This document shows positions 37,690-50,387 of a DNA stretch of 64,000 nt, piece by piece. Position numbers and translations under genes: made by a program. How positions within the stretch are numbered: position 1 is the stretch's first letter; each line of letters begins with the position of its first letter. The notes under the pieces are model-generated. The model saw only the letters and a list, made by a program, of their open reading frames with translations, was not told the DNA's origin and made no database searches. The stretch is from Turbatrix aceti (lineage: Eukaryota; Nematoda; Chromadorea; Rhabditida; Panagrolaimidae): positions 12,096,471 through 12,160,470 of the forward strand of contig OZ017767.1 in NCBI GenBank assembly GCA_963969345.1, in the 5' to 3' direction.

Positions 37690-39123
37690 TGTATGCACTT
37701 TCTGTGACAAATAGTGGGTATCCTACTTTTTTTTCATATTTTTCACGGAAACATCACACGTGTGTAGTGTAGTGTACATTGTCGGGCGGTGCTACGTATG
37801 TGAATGTGTGCAAACATACATATACGCCACAACCTACAACACAACACGCATGACAAAATATGTAATTATGGAGTGTTTACGGTGGCTGGTTTTAAAAAAG
37901 AGCTTGTGCGATATCAGTTGTAGGCTGTAAAATAGTTGTTATAATGTGAAATGTAGTATCGCAATGTACATGTCACAAAATATATATATTTTGTAGATAA
38001 TATCACATTGCACATATGCAGAGAATCTGTTGCACGTTTCACACGAACTAAACGTTTCCTTTAATGCATCACAACACACATGTGAAACGTAGCTGGTTTA
38101 TTTGTCGCAGAAGGTGCAAAGTAAAATATCTAATGGTATAGCAAGCAGTTATAAAGACCGTCGTACAACTTACAACTTGGTAGGGCGAAAACACTACGTC
38201 TTGTTTTTCTTTCCTCTGACACGATGTGTTGTTTTGAAAGGAAAACGGAAATAAACTCGTGGTTTACCTGGGTTTTTAGTCTTACGTGCAAACATTGGCA
38301 ATCATTAAGACAACGCTGTTCTAATTTTAGAAATCATCACATCATGTCTGTCCGAAATAACAGATGTGGAGCTGTAATTGCTGTCTCCCTGTTACACCTC
38401 CCCGCTCGCCACCGGTCACATTGGCGTGCATAATACACGTTTGTAGGCAATGTATTCAAACGATGACGTTCTAATTACAGAAATCATCTAAATTAAAGAA
38501 CACTCGGCTGTTTCTAACTTCTGTTACCGCCGACCACATAATTTTTTTTTCCTTTTGATAGGCTTGTTCGCTCTATGATTGTTCTCGAGTCCGGTTTGGG
38601 TCAAGTTCCATATGAGCGAATTGTCATCGTGCCCCTTAGTTAGAGATAGTGATTTAAGGAGAAAGGAGGAGTTACAAAAAACATTGAAAAACAGCAGACA
38701 TGAAACATTAAGATTTCAAATAAAGCAGACAATTTTTTTTCTTTAGACGATTACTTGTTCTATTTTTAGATATAACTAAAAAAATTTAGTTTATTACCCA
38801 GTCGTTATAGTGTTATTCTTGTCTTCTAATTTTTGAAAAGATTAATTACGTCATTTGTCTACATATGTAGGTTTGTGTCGTGTTTATCTGATGTGATGGC
38901 GTTCGGTTTTGATGATTACCTAGTTTGAGCATCACATTGGTTACGGTATTTTGCTTCAAAAAAACAAAATATGTTTGTTATAAATCCCATTTTTATCATT
39001 TTTGTCTCAATATTTTTTGTTTGATTTTATTAAAAGTCGCATGTGTAGTATACGGTTTTTCCAATTTATTCCGAACGCTACTAATGCAAGCCGGCTTTAT
39101 AACAGAGTTTTCATTGTAGCGGA
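37690..39123. other. Intergenic with imperfect direct repeat
   Basis: TTCTAATT-x-AGAAATCATC recurs at about 38320 and 38468 with related sequence before it (38290-38345 and 38445-38500). The rest is AT-rich with no supported gene; the 69-codon frame at 38224 lies partly on the repeat and is probably chance. Confidence 0.4.
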
Positions 39124-39309
39124 TCAAAGGCTCTGTCGCCTGTTTTGGATTTTAAACGAAGATCGCGGCGATTCAATTGACTCGACTTCAGCTTGAACCG
39201 CGGATTTAATGGCTTCCTTTGACTCGGCCGATAGTCGAAAATCAGGCGTCCGTGTAAGACCGACGAAATTGCCGACAAGCGTGACAAACGTGCCGTGGAG
39301 GTGAGGCAT
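39124..39309 (-). CDS. Small protein, paralogue 2 (shortened)
   Basis: The 61-residue frame MPHLHGTFVTLVGNFVGLTR matches the start of the gene at 37165 and continues through TPDFRLSAESKEAIKSAV. After SPR, the sequence becomes unrelated and stops (RRQSL). The Ser-rich C-terminal half is therefore missing, so this is a truncated duplicate that may or may not be expressed. Confidence 0.5.
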   Translation of the reverse strand: MPHLHGTFVTLVGNFVGLTRTPDFRLSAESKEAIKSAVQAEVESIESPRSSFKIQNRRQSL

Positions 39310-39401
39310 TTGGGATGAATATTTCGTCGATAGAATAATAAAATATTTATTACAAAACCTTGATCAGAAAAATGAATAATAGAATTTTCCTGGAAACAAT
39401 G

Positions 39402-39440
39402 TTTTTATGTCAGTATCATTTGGACTCCGCCTTAACCGTA
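39402..39440 (-). promoter_or_regulatory. Upstream block of paralogue 2
   Basis: CATTTGGACTCCGCCTTAAC lies about 105 bp upstream of 39309 and is the counterpart of the block at 37642-37686. Confidence 0.4.
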
Positions 39441-39859
39441 GAACCCCCAAAACTAAACACGCCACTGGAGAAAAAGCCTACACCTACACATCCGTTATAA
39501 TGCACACATCAAACTGTGTTCGAGTACTCAGAGTACAATCGCAATTTCTTGTGTTCGGTACATTTTTGTTCAAAATGTAATACTCAGTGTTGTCGAGTAA
39601 CCCGACACGACCCGGAACTCGACAACACTGGTAATATTGTGCCGAGAATATCTGAGTCGGTATGTTCTATTTATTGAAAAACAACAGTTTGAACCTGAAA
39701 CAGGCACAATGGTTTAAAAAACCGCGGCAATGCAAGCAGTTCATTCTTTTTAGACAACAAAGTACATTAAAAAAACAAATATACCGCGCGAACAATAAAA
39801 ATTGTAAACAAGCGTAAATGGTAAAAAAAAGTATCGTAAAAACAATACAATACAAAAAA

Positions 39860-40390
39860 TCAGTTAGAAGCGGATGGGTTTTCAGCAGTCATAGGGTTGT
39901 CGTTGGGAATGCGAAGGATGCGTCGGACCTCGGAAACGTCTTTCTTGTAGAGAGCATCGATGATGCGGATGCAGCAGCTGTTGAGGATGCGCGAGCAGTT
40001 CAGATAGTTCGCACACTTCGTCAGGCGCTCAAAAGTATCGTTGTCCAGCTTTTTTAGTTCATCGACGAGAGGATCTTGTACGGGGTACACGGTGCGGCGA
40101 AGGTCGTGCTCAGTGCGATTGTCGGCTGGCAAATTCTTATACGGCTTGAGGAGATCGAAGAGGATAGTCAGAATCACCGAGTCGAAGTTTTCGATGGGAA
40201 TTGAAGCAACAGTTTCCGCACCACCAGCAACTGAAAATTAATTCATTGTCGGGTTGAACGGGGGAAAAACAGAAAACTTACAGTAAAAGTCTCGAAGGAC
40301 AAAGCACTGCAGGAGAACATCCAGCTCGACGTCGAGAGACACGCCATCGTTGCAGCGGACGGAGATGATGCGGCTGGTTTCGGCTGCCAT
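39860..40390 (-). CDS. Divergent SKP1-like protein
   Basis: Exons 40282-40390 and 39860-40230 encode 159 aa, the usual SKP1 length. SKP1 links F-box proteins to cullin in SCF ubiquitin ligases. The N-terminal BTB/POZ-like half reads RIISVRCNDGVSLDVELDVL, as in IKLQSSDGEIFEVD of SKP1. The C-terminal F-box-binding half reads LTKCANYLNCSRILNSCCI, then VSEVRRILRIPND, matching the AANYLNIKGLLDL...EEIRKTFNIKND pattern. Many substitutions mark it as a fast-evolving Skr paralogue; the W-x-x-x-H-H segment is altered to KPYKNLPADN. An upstream in-frame Met (40435) would add a 15-residue leader. Confidence 0.75.
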
Positions 40391-40702
40391 TTTTTCAAGC
40401 TTTTTGACGGGCGAGAGAGCAGCAAGGAATGACAACAGGAAGAGCGACTAAAAAATAAACAAATGCATCGAGTTATATGTCAATTCACGCACGTACATGA
40501 CACAGAAAATAAAAAAGCACGCACCATGCAAAAGAAGAGGTAAACGAGTGGCATAAAACCACTGAAATTCAGCTTTGTTTGCCCAATAAATAATTTATTC
40601 AACACGTGTACAAGCAAATCACTTACAGTTAGACACATTTGTTACGCCAGATTACAGAACCCGCCAGATTACATGAAAAAGTTAAACACAATCAACCTAT
40701 CA

Positions 40703-41329
40703 TTAATCCACCTTCACCGAAACAAGAGCAGAGACACCCGTGATGACGAAGATGGCAAAGATGAATCCCGTGAGAGCGAGAAGGATATCCGTTATCACAT
40801 TCCACGAGATATCAGCGGCAAAACCCATCGAGCGAACCAGGGTTTCGTTGTAACCGCCTGCGAGGAGAAAGTTGACAATGTATCCATGCTTGGGGAACTT
40901 CTTGGCTTCGCGGATCGAATTCATAACATGCCATCCAAGAGAGAAGGCAATCAGGACGGGGAAGACCGGAAAACCCTCAGAGAAGTTGGCCATGAGGCAG
41001 ATCATGATGCCAAAGCTAATACAAATCTCGACGCGACACACCGCAATGCTATCGGCGTAGTCCGGCTCGATGAAGTCGAGAGGAGCGGTTTGGTTGAGAT
41101 CGGATGCCGACTTGGAAGCAGGCGCCGTCGCGGCAGATGGAAGACCCTCGGAAGTGGCAATCTCATTGGTCGAAACGAAGCTAGTAGAATCAGTCGACGC
41201 ATCTTCACTCGGACTGACACCCATAAGCTTAGAGAGACGAGCTGCTTCGTTGCCGAGGATTCGGGCTTTTCTGGCATCCCGGCGCTGGGCGGCTGTCAGA
41301 CTGCTGCAGTCTTGGATGTTCACTGACAT
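40703..41329 (-). CDS. CAML/GET2-like ER membrane protein
   Basis: A single-exon frame of 208 aa with a cytosolic N-terminal helix AAQRRDARKARILGNEAARL followed by SKLMGV. This fits the arginine-rich (R/K-E/D-R-R) start and I/L-x-x-I/L-x-G spacing of CAML/Get2, the receptor for the TRC40/Get3 tail-anchored-protein chaperone. A Ser/Thr/Ala linker follows, then three hydrophobic segments (ICISFGIMICLMANF, VFPVLIAFSLGW, ILLALTGFIFAIFVITGVSA), the expected number. Start chosen at the second Met, because the motif begins just after it. Sequence similarity in the membrane part is too weak to judge by eye, so this is inference from motif and topology. Confidence 0.55.
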   Translation of the reverse strand: MSVNIQDCSSLTAAQRRDARKARILGNEAARLSKLMGVSPSEDASTDSTSFVSTNEIATSEGLPSAATAPASKSASDLNQTAPLDFIEPDYADSIAVCRVEICISFGIMICLMANFSEGFPVFPVLIAFSLGWHVMNSIREAKKFPKHGYIVNFLLAGGYNETLVRSMGFAADISWNVITDILLALTGFIFAIFVITGVSALVSVKVD

Positions 41330-41936
41330 CGTATTGTGTGTCTGTCTGTAACCACACCCCAAATAGACATAACAAACTCATTCAAACACAAAAATCTTTT
41401 TCACAATCAAAAAAATCAATAGGGTAAACCCCCAGAAAATGTAGTTTTTGGGTAAAAAACCCATAAAGAACCGTCCAATTGATATAAAATATTATTTTTG
41501 TTCAAAATCAACAAGAAAAAAGGATGGAAGCAACAACAATCGGAAAGCGAAAAATCATTTTTCCGCGCCGCAACAAGCAAGCAGGAGAAAAAAGACAACC
41601 AACTGAGGAGACACTAGACTAACTGTTGCTTGCTTGCATCGCAACAGTCAAATCAATGTGATCCCCCCTGTCTCCTTCACCTCTGCCGTCGGTCCGGTCG
41701 AAGCGCGCAGTAGAGACACAAAAGGCAAAGCAGCTCACTCATGCGATGTTCGGTTTGGCAACGAAGAACGTAGAGGGGGAGTGGTAAAAAATTTCACACC
41801 TTGTTTCAAATAGCTACTTCGATTGTGCTTTCGTTGCTGTCGCGGCTAAATGACAGTTGTTTTCGTCTTTCAGAAGTATGCAACTCAGCCGAACTTTTGC
41901 GAAAATCTGAAAACATTAATGCATAAAGTTATATCG
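41330..41936. other. Intergenic, no gene seen
   Basis: Spacer between the CAML-like start and the presumed end of the WDR74 gene. No supported frame or repeat. Confidence 0.4.
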
Positions 41937-43515
41937 TTATTTCTTGGATTTCAAAGCCTTGTTTTCAATGACGATGGTTGGAACAGTAGCAGCAGTCTTT
42001 TTGTCATACGAAAGCAATAAAGTTAGACAAAAATATACAAAATAATTTTCCCTTCGACAGACAACTCAGTTGCCATATACATATCGTAACTCACGATTGT
42101 GATATTTTTCCGTTTTTAAAGATAACATTAACCATGTTTAGGTTGAAAATGAATTTTAAGCAGAAATCTGATGAAAAAAAGTCGGAAACAGATACATTGC
42201 CAAAAAAACCAAACAAATGATTATAAAACAGCCAACCTTCTGAACAAGCTTCTTCGTATCAATATTGTGCAGCCTGATGTAGCGATCGATGCCACAAGAC
42301 ACGACATAGGGCTCGATAGGGTGAGCATCGATAGACTTAATGGCACCCGAAAAGCCTCGGAACTTGTAATACGGTTTCACTTAAATTCTCCATTGCAATG
42401 AGATCCGAAAAGACAAACTAGCAAGAACTTACCTCCCTTCCTCAGATCAATAATGGACATATTACCAGTCGTATTGCCGACGACTATATGCCGGGTCCGG
42501 TTGCAGAGTGACATAGCCGTGATCGGAGTGTCCATGTACTTGCCCTGCTGCACGGGTCTTTTTTGCACCCTTGGATCGTAGATTCTGATTTCGCTTTTTC
42601 CAGTCGTCGTCACGATCTCGTTTTCGTTGAGGAATCGGACATTCGTCTCCCATACAGGTACACGGTGATCCAGAAAGTCATTTTTGACCTCAAATATGTG
42701 AAAATTGATTCAAAAGAACAAAGACGTAAAAAAAATCGTGAAACAAAAAATGAAAAATTCTAAAGAACGTGGAATCTAACGTCCGCAGCAAGCCGAGCAT
42801 TCGAGCAAAGCATCCCGAGCCTTCAAGCCAGCCGAGCTGCTCGCTCGAATGCTCGGCTCAGCAATTTTGGCTCGGTCGACAACTCTGGTCCGCAGTCATT
42901 AAAATTAAAAAAACTCACATTTTTAGCCTCAAAAACGGAAGTTCTCTTTTCGACATCCCAAAGCTTGAGAATGTTTTCCTTGCCCCCGGTCGCAACAATT
43001 GACTCCGATGGCTTCTTGGCAAAGCACAGCAAATTTGACCCAACATTCCACGTCTCATCACCCAAGATGGACTCTCCATTCGGCTTCCAGATTCTGACGT
43101 CACCAGACTCCACCGCTGTGATGAGATTTCCGTCGTCGAGCAAGGAAACAGCCTGGACAGGACCTGAGCCGCCTTCCACGACAAACAAATCAATGTACGT
43201 CTCCGAAAGAGTGTCGTAAAGTTTGACGCCTCGATTTGACTGAACGGCGACAATTTGGGACTAAAAAAACGTAAAAACGCGTAAATCAATTTAAAAAAGT
43301 CCACTAACCTGTTGCTCATCACCGAAACACATGGCTGTAATGCCATTTTCCTTCGGCACAAGATTGGCTATCCGATTAACATTGTTAGCCTTGGCATGCT
43401 TGAAATCGACGACTGAAAATACACAAATATAAAAAAAACTTACTTAAAAAATTGTTATCTAAGTTACAAACTTACGCTTAAATGCACCTGTCTGGGCGCC
43501 AACGAAGCAGTCCAT
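41937..43515 (-). CDS. WDR74 / Nsa1-like WD40 ribosome-biogenesis factor
   Basis: A nucleolar WD40 protein acting in 60S subunit maturation. Exons 43476-43515, 43309-43412, 42919-43260, 42433-42688 and 42237-42379 are in phase (about 295 aa). Typical WDR74 segments are seen in order: MDCFVGAQTGAF, LKLWDVEKRT, VKNDFLDHRVPVWETNVRF, TGKSEIRIYDPRVQKRPV, HIVVGNTTGNMSIIDLR and SCGIDRYIRLHNIDTKK. The 3' end is not resolved: a lysine-rich end (IVIENKALKSKK, stop at 41937-41939) has the right phase but a poor acceptor, so the last exon is uncertain. The intron 42689-42918 carries a foldback. Confidence 0.85.
42792..42857. repeat. 15-bp perfect inverted repeat in WDR74 intron
   Basis: GCCGAGCATTCGAGC (42792-42806) and its exact complement GCTCGAATGCTCGGC (42843-42857) flank 36 bp of further GAGC/AGCC-rich sequence. 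GC-rich compared with the AT-rich intron, so probably a small mobile foldback. Confidence 0.65.
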
Positions 43516-45096
43516 GAGAATTCTAACGCCTTATTGCGACAGATACAAGAGTTTCTACCTCAAAAAAAATCCAGAAACTGGTAATGTAAACTCAAAAAAC
43601 TACGCATAAAACGACAAAAAAACAAAAGCAAAAGTTTCGTTGCGAGAACCCTGCTTTTTGGAAAGCGCGAATGAATGATCCATTTGATTGCAATTTGCAA
43701 TTTTTATTGCCACCATTATTTTATGTTCTCACTCTTTGTTTTTTCTCTGTTTATGGTTTGTAAAATTACAATTACAGAGATTACTCTACAGAGATTTTAT
43801 AATAATTGAAATTAAATATTCTTTTTTTTCATGGAATATGTCGTACGTAAGCGCTTTTGTGTACTTTATCACGTCTATGATCCTGTAAAACCCAAAAAGT
43901 ATAGGCAAATGAAGCTGTAATCGGTTTAGAATCTTTATCCGGAGATCAGCGTGATTCTGTTCATTGTTTTTCTTGCATTTTTCGTTCGTTCGCGAACTGT
44001 TCTTTTTTTACGGAATTGCATGTCCCCGTTCTCTCCTTGTTATTCAGGTAAAACATTTTTTTCATTTTTTCTAAGGTGACTTCCAATAAATTGCGCACAC
44101 ACCTTACCGCGCCCTGCTCACCTGGTGCCTTTGTTTTATTTCAAAATTTGTTTTCATATTCAACCACCTGACTGCCTAGTTTACCACGAACAACATGAGA
44201 TGCTATAACGTCATAGGCTTCTTTTGTAAGCGGCTGTATGAATTCTGCAACCGGGCTGGTGCGTTGGCTTGTCACGGTAAAGGCGTGCCGTTTCGGCTTC
44301 ATCCGTCACGGTTAATCTCGCAAATGCCGGTGACGTCAATGACCGGCTGTATTGGAATAATAATAATAATAATATGCCGTAGGTTACGATAATATGGTTT
44401 GCATGTTGTTTTTGTTTTATAATTTATGATGTAAAATTTTATTATTTCCGCTATTAGAATTTAATTAACTGCGAAAACAATTCAGATCAGAAAATCTAAA
44501 AAAAGTGGAACTACTTTTGGGGGATCGTGTGATTGAGCGTTCAGCAGTGAACTAACAATTAGTACATCAAAAGCTTTGCAAATGATTTTTGATTTGTTAT
44601 TTGTATTCCCGGATATGATTTATTCCACAGACTTCCTTTTAAGGGTTGTCACGTTTACCTCCCTAGTTTATATGATGATGTGTGTGCCCAGTGATATCTA
44701 GGAATAAATATATCGCTTGACATTGCTAATACAAAGAATACGAATAAGAACACGTTAACGAAGCCCATTTCATATCATAAATAGTATTCACCCCTTCATC
44801 TATACACAGTGAACCAGAATTTATAAATCTTCTTTTTAACTGTATACATATTTACAAACAGGTAGAAGAGTATGATTGAAGAAATAGAGAAAAAAGAGAA
44901 TGCACGGAATAGTCAAACCCTATGTTTTGCCCAACAATGTAAAAAAAGTATGTGAACCCCGTATATATTTTCTGACTAGAAAATTTTTTTCTTTCAGGAA
45001 TGATAAAATACAGAAAACAGGAGGGATGAAATAGTCATTTATACGATGAATTAAGAGATCTTGTTATTTTTTTACATTGACGTTACCATTCGTCAT
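43516..45096. other. Intergenic, AAT microsatellite
   Basis: AT-rich spacer between the WDR74 start and the potassium-channel end. A short (AAT)n run is at about 44357-44374. No supported gene. Confidence 0.45.
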
Positions 45097-47351
45097 TTAC
45101 TGATCGTCGCCAAACTTTTCGGAGAGTATACCCATAGGCCCAACTCGGGATGCAGAAATCTTCTCAGTCTCGGTTTCTTCGGTTTCGGTGGATGCATAAG
45201 CGGATTTGATAAGTTGTTTTTGCAGCATGACGAGGTGATTTTGATGATTATACATAAGAAACTCCTTGAGCGACAGCAAACCATCGCCAGCGTTTGAGTC
45301 AACCGAACTTCTTTCGGAAAAGTCGAAGCCGGTAAATCCTGAAATTTATATTACGATTAAAATTGCGATACGTTTTAACAATTCGTAAGTGTAAACAAAA
45401 ATTTATGATAACACTTGAATTGATTTTTTACATGACTATGGGACAAAAATTAAGTAATTCAAATAAAAATTGTTTTCCGGATGCAGTGCATGTATGTTAA
45501 CTCACCAGGTGGAGGCCTGAGACCGAGACCCATATACCTAGTAGGCTTTTTGTGACCCAAACACATGAATTCATTTTCAACCTTGACATCGAGATGCTTA
45601 ATAATCCAGTTGATGAATTGCTTGATGACAATGGATGAGATATTGAAAAGGCAGTATACGAGACACGCGCCTGAAGAAAGAAGCATGAAATTGACGAATC
45701 TGTATACGCTTTGGTTGATGTTCAGTGGCTGATGTGCAGAGTTGGGTACAAAGTCACCGAATCCAATTGTTGCAAAGCTGTAAGGGCATGCTTGAGCAAA
45801 AACTGTTGTAAAAATGGCATAGAATTACCTCGTGAAACAAAAGTAGAGCGCGTCATCGAAAGACCAATCTTCGCAGTAAGCGTAAACGGTAGCAGCAAAA
45901 GTCATTACGACAGCGCAGATGACGAGCACGCAGCCAAAAACTTTGTACACCGAGGGCCTCCATTGATCGATACGGCCGTCAAATGATGACGCGGAATCAG
46001 CAAAGTCGGTATCGTTCACGATAAGTGTGATTTTGTTGGCTTCGGCAGCAGCGCCGTTCTGCATGGCTTCCTGACGTTTGCGAATCTTCTGTTCGTGAAA
46101 GTATCTTAGGATATAGGTCAGCGCAGTGATAAGTCGTTCAAGAAACAGGTTAAAGAACAGAACGCAACACGTGCATCCAAATGTTCCGTAGAACACCGTT
46201 ATGATCTTTCCCTGCGTTGTTCGTGGTGTTGACATGCCAAATCCTGAAAGCATAATTAAATGAAAAATGAAAATTAGTGAATCATAGCGTGAATTAGGTT
46301 AAAAGATCACGATAAGGTAAACAAAATGAGACGTATGCTTACCAATGGTGCTGACTACTGTACCGCAGAAAAAGAAAGCTCCAAGCAAATCAAATTTGTC
46401 GTGATTGCTGAGGTAACCTGCTTTGCTTAATTCTTCGTTTAAGGCCAATAGTTCATCTAAGTCTGCACAAATAGAGTTGTTAACGCATATTTTTTTTCGC
46501 AAGACAGCTGCACGCCTATCGAACTGAAAATTATTTACAATGATGATTTTCGAAAAAAGAACGATCGATTACAAACCTCAGCTCTTTCTTGAATCTCGTT
46601 TTCTCGTTCCAGGTAGCCGAACATAACAGCTCCACACGAAATGTACATGAGCAATAGGACAAGAACGAGGATGAATCGGGCATTCTCCTCGTGTAAGTGC
46701 ATTCTTGCGAAGCATCCAACCTAAATTTGGATACATTAGTAGTTCTTACTTCTACTCTTCGTCTACCTTTGCCCTTGATATACTCGGCAGTGTATTAGCT
46801 CTCAGCAAATCGCGCTGATGAATTCCACGCGCAAATTGTATTTTATGCATTTTGTTATCAAGCCATAGAGACGATGTGTTTCCATTTGCTGTTGGCGTTG
46901 AAGGACTCGAAGGAGTAGGTGATGTAGCAATGACACCACCACCGCTAGCGTTTGGCGTTGCTGTATTGTTTGCAGGTGTCGTCGATGACAGTTTTCTCGA
47001 AGTGTTAGGCGACAACAATTTAATCTGACTTATCTGACGCTGGGGTTGGCTGTGCTTACGATACGGCGTCGGACCCGCAATAACTACCGTCGAGCCGCGA
47101 GGCGTCGTGTTGAGCAGTTGTGTTTGGTTTGTAACAATAGACGGTCTCCTACGCTTGCCTTCTGGCGGTTTAGGAAGTAACAACGATGTTGTTGTTGTCG
47201 TAGTAGTAGTAGCTATACCACCACCTGATAGAGTTGTGGAAGAATCTACTTGTTGCTGACTGGTAGTAGCTGTTGTTGTAGGATGACTGTAGGTACTAAT
47301 GCTGTTGGTTGACGACGGCAATGGACGATTAATCGTATACGAGCCCGCCAC
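45097..47351 (-). CDS. Two-pore-domain potassium channel, THIK (KCNK12/13)-like TWK
   Basis: A background K+ channel of the plasma membrane. Exons 46767-47351, 46577-46720, 46343-46523, 45829-46243, 45506-45777 and 45097-45338 encode 612 aa. The long Ser/Thr-rich N-terminus (about 195 residues, Thr8 run) precedes HLHEENARFILVL, which matches the THIK start. First pore GTVVSTI|GFGMSTP, split by an intron within the filter; second pore SFATIGFGDFVP. FFNLFLERLIT after TM2 is nearly the THIK sequence. The C-terminus SLKEFLMYNHQNHL...MLQKQL also matches THIK. Alternative: another TWK class, but the GFGM first filter argues for THIK. A long 5' non-coding region may hold further upstream exons. Confidence 0.92.
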
Positions 47352-50300
47352 TTTGAATGACTAATCCTTGACTTGTGGTGGTAGTGCTGGTGGTGTACCT
47401 GGACAGGAGTGGCGTGAACGAACGCAGCACCGCCTCCCAAAGCACCCCAGATCCGGGATGATGGCTTTTTGTGTCTGACGTTGGACAAAAGGAGATTTGC
47501 GTGAATGCGTTGATTGGAAGATTGAGACGACGACACGCGCTCCGTATGACGTCTTTTTATTGTTATGCCAAACAATTAGTTATAAGCGCTGCCAGCTTTG
47601 TTAGACACTAATCCAATTTTCTGTCGGTAACTTTCTTGGTGGCGACCGTATGTGTAGGTCACACCTTGGCCAAGCTGCAGGGCGCGGAGCAATGGCAACC
47701 TTTTTTGTTTTCGTGACACGACTTTCTTACCACAGGCGTTCGCAGAAATCTGTTGGCCACTGGTGGTTTACCAGGTAGTAACAGAAAATACACCTTTGCG
47801 TGTTCGAGGGAGTGAATGTGTTGGGCACAAATGTAATTACCCAGAAGCTAAGAGGGGTAGAGTGCACTCAGGCAGAGGTGAACACTCCGCAATCTGAGTT
47901 AATGGACGGTTTGAAGGGTTGAAAGAGGGGGATTGAGTAATCTGAAAATAAAAATCGTTTGTTTGAAAAACTTAAAATCCAATTAAGGCTGTACGCGCAC
48001 AAGTAAATATCATATATTTATCAAATATACCCGACAAGTACTCTTTGTTGACGCCCATATCTCGATATTAGAACCTTTACACACTGCGGTTCAAACAACT
48101 AGATATTTAGTGAACTCGACATTCTGTGACTTATGTTCACGAAAATTCTCAAAGGCTTATAGACATGTTGTATTGTCCTACACAGAAGTTGTACAAAAGT
48201 TGTTGGGCAATGAATGACTGAATAACTGGGAAAAATCTATGGGAGACAGGTGCCGTTGTCTGTAAGCAGTCCTAATGACACGGCCGTGTACCACGAGACA
48301 GGGTAATAGTAGTGAGGAAGTTGTCAAGTTTTTTTGCCCTGTACTCTTTCTGCTTTGAAACGAATTTATATTTTTTGGTTAAGGCATGTTTACAAAAAAA
48401 TGCAGTTGCACCTGTTAGATCAGAATTTTTTTGGAACCAAATTAATTTTTTTTTTCAGACAAGGACTAAATAAACAAACAAAAAACATCCCGCAATTTCT
48501 TCGAAACCTTGTTTTAGACAGTTGATGGGTGCGTATATGAATGAAACAAAGACAAAGAACAATTATTTTTTGTGAGAAATGATAACCCTGAATAATTTAA
48601 GCAGACATGTTTGTGTGTCATCTTCTTTTCCTCATTTCTTTCCCATGACCGGGTAAAGATCACACGCATTGCTGACAGTTTAACGAGTAAGCAAACGAGG
48701 GGGTTGCAAAAAATGGAAGTTGCAAGCGCTTGCAAAGTAACTTTTGTGCAGAAGTATGATGAAGATCTGTCACTCGAAAGATGATCAAGTTAATGCATTT
48801 TAGGCGGGGGTTGAACTCTGATGTTCGATCGCTGTGCATGCATTTTTACGTCCTACGTACTTTGGTAATTACGATGTTTCTTACGTGTAAAAACAATAGG
48901 GACAATGAGGATGTGGGGTCCGGATGTTACTAAACGTTTTAGCCTATCTACCTGCACACGCACATGAAGGGTTCAGAAAGACAAAACGTATGACTTTTAA
49001 TGTTTAACAGGCAAGCAACCAACTGCTTCATTAGCCGTCGGGCAAAAGTCCGATGGGTATCCCGACTTTCAGAAACCTTTTAATCCCGATGTTTGTTCAT
49101 CTTACGTTTTTTTCTCTTCATTAATATCGCAGTAATACAATGCACATAGTTAGATGAAAAACATTTTTTATTTCGGTCGTAAATTATGACACATTTTTTA
49201 GTATGGCTTTTTCACCACAGTTAAGAATAACAGGGGGCCGATATTTGAATTTTTTCCTTTAAAAACTTTCAACAACGTTAACACATTTTCCTTTTTGAAA
49301 ATAAAATACAAAAAATGGAAAAACAAAGACGACAATGAATAATATTTGTGCGAAAGAAAAAATAAATACGTGACAAAAAGTTTTGTACAATGAACTTTAA
49401 AGTTTAAAAATTTTTTTTAAAACAATAAAAAAAATTTTTGTCTAACAGACAACAAAAAAATACAAAGGTATACCGCTTATTTTGGACAAGGACTTTTATT
49501 TTTTTGTGGAAAAGATTTGTGAAGCGCCAACACTGCCTAGACTAGTAGAAACCGATGCAAGCACCTTTTACATAACCTAAAACACATGGGACAGTACCAT
49601 AATTTGACTGCCATATTCATGCGCAACACTCCAAGCGAGATATCTCGAGGGAATGTAAATGGTTTCGGAAAAGTGTTTGTCTCCACATTTTCTTCTTCTA
49701 TATCTATTCGGAACAATTTATATTGCCTGTTGACAGTCCTGGAAAAGGGGATGTGGATGACCGAGTCAAATAGCAGGAGTAAGGGGAATAAGTTATTAGT
49801 AATTATCCCTTTACCCTTTTTAATGCATTTTAGAGGGAGCAAGAAAAATGGGTAGTGTGCCTTGCCCTTTTATTGCTTTGCAGCAGTCCCTTGTGTGCCG
49901 CCAACTTCTGGCGGTAAGTAAATGCGCGGGAGGAGGAAAGGTAAGTCTTTCAGGGTTACGGGAGCTTTGTTAAATGGATAGTCGTTGCTTAGAAACAAAC
50001 TACCAATACAATTGACACAAATGCCATTAGTTTGAGCTTTGCACTGCAAAACAATGAAACATTGTTCTTGTTGCAGATGCAAGTTTTAAGCAGAAAAAAT
50101 ATGTGAAGTCATTTCTGATCCCGATCATCCTCCTTCACGCCTGTTTCCCTGATGCTGACGTAGAGGACAGTTGCACCTGCACCTAGTACGTATTAACTGA
50201 CATTTAGCAAATCTTTTATAGGCGTTAGCATTTTATTAACGCGATGTAGTTTCCTAAATGCTAGAAATATTTCCGTCGCGAAAACAACGAAACAAACCAA

Positions 50301-50387
50301 TTTTTGTACAACTTTGTAGTTCGGTAAAAACAAAAAGTGCAGAAATATTATACAAACAAATAAGGACTCCAAAAAAGAATATTTTTT
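47352..50387. other. Gene-poor AT-rich region upstream of the channel
   Basis: No supported gene over 3 kb. Two frames on the minus strand at 49537-49842 and 49870-50082 look less random than their surroundings (LFRIDIEEENVETNTFPKPF; TLKDLPFLLPRIYLPPEVGG), but no family is recognised. The 47352-48000 part should include the channel's promoter. Confidence 0.4.
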
